Source: a bacterium (GTDB lineage: Bacteria > Zixibacteria > MSB-5A5 > GN15 > FEB-12). Taken from it: a stretch of 5,597 nt of DNA. Below, in pieces: positions 1 through 4,804 of the stretch. Position numbers and translations under genes: made by a program. The first letter of the stretch is position 1. The number at the start of each line of letters is the position of its first letter. The notes under the pieces are model-generated. The model was not told where the DNA came from and did not search any database. It worked only from the letters and a program-made list of their open reading frames with translations. Location of the stretch: contig DAOWIM010000013.1 of the NCBI GenBank assembly GCA_030640905.1, positions 1 to 5,597 of the forward strand, in the 5' to 3' direction.

Positions 1-926
1 AACTGCTCAAGAAACATGGAATAACACGATCAGAGCTGAAGTTCTCCGACAAAATCCTGGCAAAGATTATTACCGGGTATACTCAGGAATCGGGGCTGCT
101 GGCGTTCTCGCAGCAGATCGAAAAAATCTGCCGCAAAGTTGCTCTCGCTAAGGCCGAAAAGGGAAAGAACCACTGGCAGATTACCGAGAAAAATCTGGAA
201 TCGTATCTCGGACCAACGCTGTTTATCCCGGAAAAAGCCGAAGTCGCTCCGGAAATTGGAACGGCCGCCGGGCTCGCCTGGACCGGAGCCGGTGGTGACC
301 TGATGTTTATTGAAGGTCTGAAGATGAAGGGCGAGGGACAAATCATCACCACCGGATCGCTCGGCGAAGTAATGCGTGAGTCTATTCAGGCCGCTCATTC
401 GTATGTTCGATCCAAAGCTGATGTGCTCGGCATCGACTTCAATGATTTCAACGAATTCGATATCCACATCCACTTCCCCTCGGGAGCAATTCCCAAGGAT
501 GGACCGTCGGCCGGCGTGACCGTGTGCCTCGTGATTGCATCGGTGATGTCGGAACGACCAATCCGCAATGATATTGCCGTGACCGGAGAAGTGACGCTCC
601 GCGGCAAGGTGCTGGCAGTCGGCGGCGTCAAAGAGAAAGTCTCGGCGGCCTACCGGGCGGGGATCATGAATGTTGCCATGCCGAAAGAGAATGAGAAGGA
701 CCTCAAAGAGTTGCCCAAAGAAATCATCCGCAAAACCAAGTTCCATTTTATCGAACGTGTCGATGAGCTTTTTGAATTGTGTCTGCTCGATTTCACACCA
801 TCGTCCTACACGCTTGAGAAGATATTTGCCGAAGAGATCGAGAAGGCCAAGAAGAAACCACGCTCACGCAAGTCCGCCGGCAAAGCGGCCAAGTCCAAAA
901 CCAAATCCAAGAGCAAGAAAAGTTAG
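1..926 (+). CDS. lon: Lon-type ATP-dependent protease, C-terminal part (5' end outside window)
   Basis: This is the last 307 residues of a Lon (LonA-type) protease, a cytoplasmic AAA+ machine that unfolds and degrades damaged and regulatory proteins. The frame is open from base 3, so the N-terminal and most of the ATPase domain lie outside the window. The first ~80 residues are the helical AAA+ lid (GYTQESG at visible residues 25-31, KICRK further on). The protease domain follows. The catalytic serine is in PKDGPSAG (Ser codon 507-509) and the catalytic lysine is in GGVKEK (Lys codon 630-632), so the peptidase site is intact. Other family landmarks are GGDLMFIE, TGSLGEVMRESIQAA and TGEVTLRGKVL. 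Two things are odd. The usual GVRxLERE of the lid, which carries the sensor-2 arginine, reads GLLAFSQQ (bases 93-116). The protein also ends in a Lys/Ser/Ala-rich tail of about 25 residues. Family assignment is very secure; it could be a paralogue rather than the main housekeeping Lon. Confidence 0.96.
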   Translation, partial: LLKKHGITRSELKFSDKILAKIITGYTQESGLLAFSQQIEKICRKVALAKAEKGKNHWQITEKNLESYLGPTLFIPEKAEVAPEIGTAAGLAWTGAGGDLMFIEGLKMKGEGQIITTGSLGEVMRESIQAAHSYVRSKADVLGIDFNDFNEFDIHIHFPSGAIPKDGPSAGVTVCLVIASVMSERPIRNDIAVTGEVTLRGKVLAVGGVKEKVSAAYRAGIMNVAMPKENEKDLKELPKEIIRKTKFHFIERVDELFELCLLDFTPSSYTLEKIFAEEIEKAKKKPRSRKSAGKAAKSKTKSKSKKS

Positions 927-1308
927 TACAACCGGCCTGACCTGCAATTGCGCCGTCATTCCCGAGCCGTTCATCTTCCTTTGGTGCTTGACATGAACTG
1001 TTCGGTAGGGTAAGTTGTGATCAACGGGCAACAGACGAGACTACATTGGGCTTACAACGCACCATTAGAGACAATCACGCTGGTCGCGAGCGGTTAACAC
1101 AGGCAAGCCTAACTCAGGTAAACTTGGCTCACATCAAGGACTGGGCAGTTGCATAGTGACGAGATTCTATTGATTGGATGAAAAGTATGGAGGAACGTGT
1201 AGTATGGTCTAATCGGAGAGCATTGATCCGGCGACAAGTCAAATTGCCGGGTAGTCGGGCTATTGAGCATAATCCTATGACAAGAACAATCTCAAAGGGA
1301 GTAGAAAA
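927..1308. other. Intergenic region between lon and the nuclease, no convincing gene
   Basis: This 382-base stretch has stops in all frames at short intervals and no ORF with a good ribosome binding site. I see no strong stem followed by a T-run after the lon stop, so no intrinsic terminator can be placed. A TTGACA hexamer lies at 988-993, but the best partner 17 bases on (TAAGTT, 1011-1016) is poor. The only well-formed promoter is at its right end. The GC content falls across the region: hand counts give about 50% for bases 1021-1080 and 43% for 1141-1200, against about 63% for a lon line (481-540). Confidence 0.6.
1244..1273 (+). promoter_or_regulatory. Candidate sigma-70 promoter of the nuclease gene
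   Basis: TTGCCG at 1244-1249 (4 of 6 matches to TTGACA) and CATAAT at 1268-1273 (5 of 6 matches to TATAAT) are separated by 18 bases. Transcription would start near 1280, giving a leader of about 30 bases that contains the AAGGGAG ribosome binding site at 1295-1301. The position fits well. The spacing is one base longer than ideal and the -35 is only moderate. Confidence 0.4.
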
Positions 1309-2022
1309 ATGAACATGCCCAGTTTGAAACGCGAAACCAGATATGGAATGCCGGCGGCGGACCAGATCATGTTTAACAGACATTATGTACTCGGATATTC
1401 ATACTATTTTCGTCAGGCAAAGTGGGCCCTGGAGATAATCGACCCCAGGAATCCCGAAGTGGAGCGTAAGGATCACTTTCGGCCAGACTATCGAATTCCA
1501 GAGATGTTCCGTGCCGACCTTGTTGATTATAAGAACTCCGGCTACGATCGTGGACATCTTGTGGCCAGCGCCAACAAAACAGAAACAGATTTACAAAATA
1601 GCGAGACATTCCTTCTGTCCAACATGTCGCCTCAGAGGAAACAGTTCAACCGGGACATCTGGAGAGAATTGGAAACTAAGGTCAGGGAACTGAATGAGAA
1701 GTCTACAATTTTGGAGACCTACGTTATTTGTGGCCCTATTTTCTATTTTGATCAGGCCGTCGAGAGCATAGGCACCGAAGACGATAATGATGTAAGCATC
1801 CCAATCCCGCACGCTTACTTCAAATCGATTTTGACGGAGGATAACAAAGGGCGTTTGCACATGTGGTCATTTATCATGGCCAACGAAGAATCGGATGAAC
1901 CACTTGACACCTTCCAGGTCTCCACGACGCTTGTGGAGAAACTGGCCGGTATCAAGTTGTGGGAACGTCTGGTGGGGAAGAAAATCGATAAAGAAAAATC
2001 AAAGGTGCGCAAGCTGTGGTAA
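1309..2022 (+). CDS. DNA/RNA non-specific endonuclease (DRGH, beta-beta-alpha-metal type)
   Basis: This 237-residue protein belongs to the NUC1/Serratia-nuclease family (Endonuclease_NS), Mg-dependent enzymes that cut single- and double-stranded DNA and RNA with little sequence preference. The diagnostic signature YDRGH is at residues 79-83, with His83 as the expected general base. The metal-site block SNMSPQRKQFN..W..LE follows; Asn114 matches the Mg-binding Asn of the family and Glu122 sits eight residues on, as in the Serratia enzyme. The N-terminal block (GMP....RHYVLGYSYYFRQAKWALE) is also family-typical. The start is fixed by AAGGGAG seven bases upstream and an in-frame stop at 1270-1272. 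There is no signal peptide or membrane segment, whereas many relatives are secreted or organellar, so this one is probably cytoplasmic. No known inhibitor gene is recognisable next to it. It is more AT-rich than its neighbours (about 42-45% GC in sampled lines), hinting at acquisition. A role in defence, nucleic-acid recycling or cell death is possible, but the sequence does not decide. Confidence 0.92.
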   Translation: MNMPSLKRETRYGMPAADQIMFNRHYVLGYSYYFRQAKWALEIIDPRNPEVERKDHFRPDYRIPEMFRADLVDYKNSGYDRGHLVASANKTETDLQNSETFLLSNMSPQRKQFNRDIWRELETKVRELNEKSTILETYVICGPIFYFDQAVESIGTEDDNDVSIPIPHAYFKSILTEDNKGRLHMWSFIMANEESDEPLDTFQVSTTLVEKLAGIKLWERLVGKKIDKEKSKVRKLW

Positions 2023-2073
2023 ACTGACCGGCTCGCGATTACCTACCGTCTGGACAAAAATATCCTGTCGGAG

Positions 2074-2102
2074 TTGACGTGGACTGTTTGGTTGGGTATG
2101 AT
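2074..2102 (+). promoter_or_regulatory. Strong-looking sigma-70 promoter ahead of the 36-codon ORF
   Basis: TTGACG at 2074-2079 (5 of 6) and TATGAT at 2097-2102 (5 of 6) are separated by exactly 17 bases, the best promoter match in the window. Transcription would begin near 2109, leaving a leader of roughly 58 bases before the ATG at 2167. The leader contains two copies of AAGCTT (2133-2138 and 2146-2151) that could pair across a 7-base loop, just ahead of the GGAGG ribosome binding site at 2157-2161. Confidence 0.5.
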
Positions 2103-2166
2103 GGGGTTCATGGGCACTGTGTGGATTATGGTAAGCTTATGAGGAAAGCTTGATATGGAGGATACT

Positions 2167-2277
2167 ATGCCAACAGACAATGAATTGACTCCCGTTGATC
2201 TCAAGGACGAGTTTGAAGTTGCGGCCGCCCTTGTCATACATAGAATTATGTGTCAGGTCACAATCCACCTTCGGTGA
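2167..2277 (+). pseudogene. Short ORF (36 aa) ending inside a palindromic repeat; probable truncated gene
   Basis: An ATG at 2167 is preceded five bases upstream by a perfect GGAGG and about 60 bases upstream by a good promoter, so translation initiation signals are complete. The ORF begins MPTDNELTPVDLKDEFEVAA, an acidic start followed by a short hydrophobic run (AALVI), and stops with TGA at 2275-2277. Its last nine or so codons lie within the 45-base palindrome at 2249-2293, so the natural 3' end appears to have been replaced by the repeat. I do not recognise the family. It could be the remaining 5' end of a longer gene, or a real small protein whose end happens to use the repeat. No continuation is visible between the repeat and the convergent antiporter gene. 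Confidence 0.4.
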
Positions 2278-2293
2278 ATCAAGACCTGACACA
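2249..2293. repeat. 45-base imperfect palindrome (REP-like hairpin element)
   Basis: The arms TGTGTCAGGTC (2249-2259) and GACCTGACACA (2283-2293) are perfect 11-bp inverted repeats. Inside them, after a symmetric 3x3 mismatch, come AT/AT pairs, one C/A mismatch and a CACC-TTC-GGTG hairpin (2266-2276). All pairs share one centre at base 2271, so the element folds as a single long stem on either strand. It lies between the convergent nuclease side and the antiporter. Neither strand has a T-run after the stem, so it is not a typical intrinsic terminator. The layout resembles dispersed REP-type elements, but only one copy is in the window. Confidence 0.75.
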
Positions 2294-2333
2294 ACTGTAA
2301 CGCAAACCTGGATCAGGCAAGCCTGTTTCGCGG

Positions 2334-3716
2334 TTACGATTTCTTGGCCGCAGCCAGAGCTTCTTTGGCTTTGTCGCCGCGCAGTAGCGATATCTTCAAG
2401 GCCGGTGGCGTCACAAGTGTTGTAACAATCACCATGATAACAACCGCCGAGTATGTTGCAGTCGTGATGACCGGATGACCATCCAGCATCAGCTTCGCGC
2501 CGATCCCGGCAAAAATCAACCCGACCTCGCCACGCGGAATCATCCCCAGACCAATTGACATTCGATTCGTCGTCTTATCGAATATAGCCAACGAACAAGC
2601 CTGCTTGCCAATGATCGCGGCAAAGGTCAACGTCGCTGCAAAACCAAGTATTTCCACCTGTGCGAATGTCGTCAGATCAACCATCATCCCCATGCGTACG
2701 AAAAAGACCGGCACCAGAAAAATGGCGATCGGTTCTATCAATTCTTCGATACTATGTTCACCCCGTTCGCGGAACTGTTTGAAGTGTACCTCATCGAGGA
2801 TCAGCCCCGCCGCAAAAGCACCCACGATCGGAGCCAAACCGATTACACCAGCCAGATAGGAAAGCAGGAAACAGACTAACAAACAGAAAGACAGAAAAAC
2901 GCCTTTCACTTTCAAGCGGATCGCGAATTTGAAATATTGCGGCATCACAAACGAACCGATTACAATCGCACCAACAACAAACAAAACGGCCTTGGCGATG
3001 ATCCAGAGAATAGTAATCGAGCCGACTCCCTCGCCACCACTATTCACCGCAGTAATAACTCCTGCCACTACGGCCAGAATCACCAGCCCCAGGATATCGT
3101 CAATCACTGCCGCGCCAAGAATGATCTTGGCCTCACGGGTCTTTATCTTGCCAATATCTTTAAGCACCCTGGCGGTGATCCCCACCGAAGTAGCTGTCAG
3201 GGTCGCGCCAATGAATATGTGAACAAAAATCGATTCGGTCGGAAGAAAGAGATACCCAACCCCCCAACCTAAGAAGAACGGGGCCACGACACCAAAAATC
3301 GCCACCATAAACGAGGCCAGCCCAACCTTCATCATCTCCCGTACCGAAGATTCCAACCCGACCTGAAACAGGAGAATGATCACTCCAATCTCGGCTAATA
3401 TCTCCAGCGTCAGGTTGTTTATGTAACCATCAAAGAAGCTGAGACCAAGTAGATGGAGGTTGCCGATCACCATCCCGATCACAAGCTCCCCGAGGACCGC
3501 CGGTTGGTTAAAACGCTCAAACACATCGCCACCGAGCTTGGCGGCCAGAAGTATGACAATCAGTTGGATCAAAATTTCTAAGACCGGCCCCCCGTGACCT
3601 TCACCAGCCTCGGCACCCTCGGTGGCGGCCTCCGAAGCAAAGGCCATCCCCGACAACAGGTAAACCGCAGCTATCACGGCAAAGAGCATCAGGCTTCTGT
3701 TGGTAAGTAAACGCAT
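2334..3716 (-). CDS. CPA2-family cation:proton antiporter (NapA/GerN-like), inner membrane
   Basis: This 460-residue membrane protein of the Na+/H+ exchanger superfamily should swap H+ for Na+ or K+ across the inner membrane. It has roughly twelve to thirteen hydrophobic helices after a leader. Conserved blocks are GELVIGMVIGN, ILLFQVGLESS, the ion-binding pair in AAVIDDILGL (Asp206-Asp207), a helix lysine in AAIIGKQ (Lys371) and MIPRGEVGLIFAG (392-404). The double Asp points to the electrogenic NapA-like branch rather than the KefB/C K+ efflux type; there is no C-terminal TrkA-N domain, also unlike Kef. The N-terminus (two Arg, a hydrophobic stretch, then AFA-SEA) looks like a cleavable signal peptide followed by a Glu/Gly-rich linker. 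Start choice: two ATGs are adjacent; GGAGG (3721-3725) lies only 1 base before the first (3719) but 4 before the second (3716), so I chose the second. The gene is divergent from motA and convergent with the nuclease. The transported ion is not decided by sequence. Confidence 0.93.
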   Translation of the reverse strand: MRLLTNRSLMLFAVIAAVYLLSGMAFASEAATEGAEAGEGHGGPVLEILIQLIVILLAAKLGGDVFERFNQPAVLGELVIGMVIGNLHLLGLSFFDGYINNLTLEILAEIGVIILLFQVGLESSVREMMKVGLASFMVAIFGVVAPFFLGWGVGYLFLPTESIFVHIFIGATLTATSVGITARVLKDIGKIKTREAKIILGAAVIDDILGLVILAVVAGVITAVNSGGEGVGSITILWIIAKAVLFVVGAIVIGSFVMPQYFKFAIRLKVKGVFLSFCLLVCFLLSYLAGVIGLAPIVGAFAAGLILDEVHFKQFRERGEHSIEELIEPIAIFLVPVFFVRMGMMVDLTTFAQVEILGFAATLTFAAIIGKQACSLAIFDKTTNRMSIGLGMIPRGEVGLIFAGIGAKLMLDGHPVITTATYSAVVIMVIVTTLVTPPALKISLLRGDKAKEALAAAKKS

Positions 3717-3748
3717 CATTCCTCCAAATCGGCAGTGACAGTTTCAAA

Positions 3749-3760
3749 GTTGTTAACAAC
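3749..3760. promoter_or_regulatory. Perfect 12-bp palindrome, possible operator of the antiporter gene
   Basis: GTTGTTAACAAC is a perfect palindrome that lies just downstream of the predicted antiporter -10 element and covers the expected transcription start (about 3759 on the minus strand). A repressor bound here would block initiation. Its symmetry and position are what support it; no regulator gene is nearby. Confidence 0.3.
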
Positions 3761-3765
3761 GGGAC

Positions 3766-3793
3766 AATTTAGTCGCTCATACGATCCGGTCAA
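3766..3793 (-). promoter_or_regulatory. Candidate sigma-70 promoter of the antiporter gene
   Basis: Read on the minus strand, TTGACC (3793-3788, 5 of 6) and TAAATT (3771-3766, 4 of 6) are 16 bases apart. Transcription would start near 3759, about 40 bases before the antiporter ATG, with GGAGG in the leader. The spacing is slightly short but the location is apt. Confidence 0.35.
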
Positions 3794-3832
3794 GTTATTA
3801 TTCCAATCCGGCAACCAACTGCCCCCTTCTTC

Positions 3833-3859
3833 TGAAGAAATCAGCAGGGAAGCCGATAA
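3833..3859 (+). promoter_or_regulatory. Sigma-28 (FliA-type) flagellar promoter of motAB
   Basis: GCCGATAA at 3852-3859 is an exact match to the sigma-28 -10 consensus. Exactly 11 bases upstream, TGAAGAAA (3833-3840) matches the conserved first half of the -35 consensus TAAAGTTT in four of five positions. The arrangement TAAAGTTT-N11-GCCGATAA is the established FliA promoter layout, and it stands before the motor genes that such promoters commonly control. Transcription would start near 3866, giving a motA leader of about 70 bases. The 3' half of the -35 element does not match. Confidence 0.6.
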
Positions 3860-3906
3860 TAGTTACTGACATGGAGTAAACAGCTTAACGGTAAAAAAAG
3901 AAGGCC

Positions 3907-3929
3907 AAGAACCTGATTTTCAGGTTTTT
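3907..3929 (+). promoter_or_regulatory. Hairpin with T-run in the motA leader (terminator-like or translational element)
   Basis: AACCTGA (3910-3916) pairs perfectly with TCAGGTT (3920-3926) across a TTT loop. The stem can be extended by one G-U and two A-U pairs to 3907/3929, and it ends in TTTTT, so it resembles a weak intrinsic terminator. It ends only 8 bases before the motA ATG and lies inside the predicted sigma-28 transcript. A GC-poor stem of this size may be an attenuator, or it may shape ribosome access to motA, which lacks a close Shine-Dalgarno sequence. Confidence 0.5.
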
Positions 3930-3937
3930 GACTCAAT

Positions 3938-4798
3938 ATGCTGATTTTTGTAGGCGCTGCAATTGTTCTCGGTGGAGTACTCGTCGGTTATGTCCTTGAA
4001 GGCGGCAACATTATGGCCCTCAATCAGCCATACGAGGTTATGATTATTGGCGGGGCGGCAATCGGCGCGCTAATCATTGCCACTCCGGTAAACGTCATGA
4101 AAGGAATCATCTCTCAGGTAACAGGTATCTTAGGAAGCAGCTACGCCAAGAAGGACTATCTGGACCTTTTGGTGATGATGTTTGAGATTTTCAATGTAGC
4201 ACGGCGGGACGGCCTGGTCGGGCTGGAGAACCATATCGAGCACCCCGAGGATAGCGAGATATTCCAGCGATATCCGAAATTCGTAAAGAACCATCATGCC
4301 GTAGCCTTTTTTGCTGATACCATGAGAGTTATCATTTCCGGCGCTGTCCAGCCGCACGACCTCGAAGACCTGATGGAGAATGATATCGAAGCAATGCACG
4401 AAGAAGAGGCGCGCCCGCCGGACGCTCTTGCCAGCATGGCCGATGCGCTACCCGGACTCGGTATCGTGGCTGCCGTATTGGGTGTTGTAATCACAATGGC
4501 TGCAATCGACGGTCCCCCCGAAGAAATCGGCCACAAGGTTGGTGCGGCTCTGGTCGGAACTTTCCTCGGGATCCTGGGATGTTATGGATTCGTCGGCCCT
4601 CTCGCCGCCGCTTTGAAACATCGGAACGTCGAAAACGGACAATACATCTCCTGCATGAAATACGCACTCCTTTCATTCAACAAAGGCGTTGCCGGCGTTA
4701 TTGCTGTTGAATTCGCCCGAAGATCACTGTTTGCCGAAGTACGTCCCGATTTCCTGGAATTGGAAGGGGCGTGCAATGAATCTAAAAAACGGAAATAG
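3938..4798 (+). CDS. motA: Flagellar motor stator protein MotA
   Basis: This is the proton-channel subunit of the flagellar stator, which together with MotB converts ion flow into torque on the rotor protein FliG. It is 286 residues, close to the ~295 of E. coli MotA. It shows the four-helix layout: helices near 2-20 and 34-50, a large cytoplasmic domain, then helices near 172-190 and 202-223. The loop residues known to contact FliG are matched by ARRDG (Arg89/90) and LE (Glu97). The functionally important prolines are present in DALPGLGIVAAV (Pro172) and GFVGPLA (Pro221). The overall pattern is of the E. coli-like H+ type. The start is forced by an in-frame TGA at 3929-3931, only two codons before the ATG. 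No Shine-Dalgarno lies at normal distance; the nearest, AGAAGG (3899-3904), is on the far side of a hairpin. motB follows 6 bases after the stop. Confidence 0.96.
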   Translation: MLIFVGAAIVLGGVLVGYVLEGGNIMALNQPYEVMIIGGAAIGALIIATPVNVMKGIISQVTGILGSSYAKKDYLDLLVMMFEIFNVARRDGLVGLENHIEHPEDSEIFQRYPKFVKNHHAVAFFADTMRVIISGAVQPHDLEDLMENDIEAMHEEEARPPDALASMADALPGLGIVAAVLGVVITMAAIDGPPEEIGHKVGAALVGTFLGILGCYGFVGPLAAALKHRNVENGQYISCMKYALLSFNKGVAGVIAVEFARRSLFAEVRPDFLELEGACNESKKRK

Positions 4799-4804
4799 GC
4801 TCTC

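Larger units (their letters stand above)
2023..2333. other. Interval between convergent nuclease and antiporter genes
   Basis: This 311-base stretch contains no full-length gene. It holds the promoter at 2074-2102, the 36-codon ORF and the palindrome described separately. The remaining ~40 bases before the antiporter stop contain a near-palindrome, CAGGCAAGCCTG (2314-2325), too short to call a terminator. No direct repeats of the kind left by transposition were found flanking the palindrome. Confidence 0.6.

Noticed and set aside
988..1016. TTGACA at 988-993 as a promoter after lon.
   Set aside because: The -35 is perfect, but no acceptable -10 lies 16-18 bases away (best TAAGTT), and no gene begins soon after.
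1129..1383. 84-codon minus-strand ORF across the nuclease 5' end.
   Set aside because: It has no ribosome binding site, overlaps the start of a confidently assigned gene and its promoter, and has no recognisable features.
2023..2142. Open frame continuing in phase after the nuclease stop, ending in a hydrophobic run (LTWTVWLGMMGFMGTVWIMV) that looks like a membrane helix; possible read-through extension.
   Set aside because: The stretch contains the TTGACG-17-TATGAT promoter, has no ribosome binding site of its own, and 39 open codons are expected by chance. The nuclease is of complete family length without it.
1100..2324. The 11-mer CAGGCAAGCCT occurs at 1100-1110 and 2314-2324, bracketing the nuclease segment like insertion-site repeats.
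   Set aside because: A few repeated 11-mers are expected by chance in 5.6 kb, and the sequence outside the 11-mer does not match, so it is not evidence of an attachment site.
2314..2325. CAGGC-AA-GCCTG as a terminator for the antiporter or the small ORF.
   Set aside because: Five base pairs around a 2-base gap cannot form a stable hairpin, and only three Ts follow.
3811..3825. Possible sigma-54 site (GGCAACCAACTGC) upstream of motA.
   Set aside because: The GG and GC dinucleotides are 9 bases apart, not the required 10, and the sigma-28 site nearby is much better.
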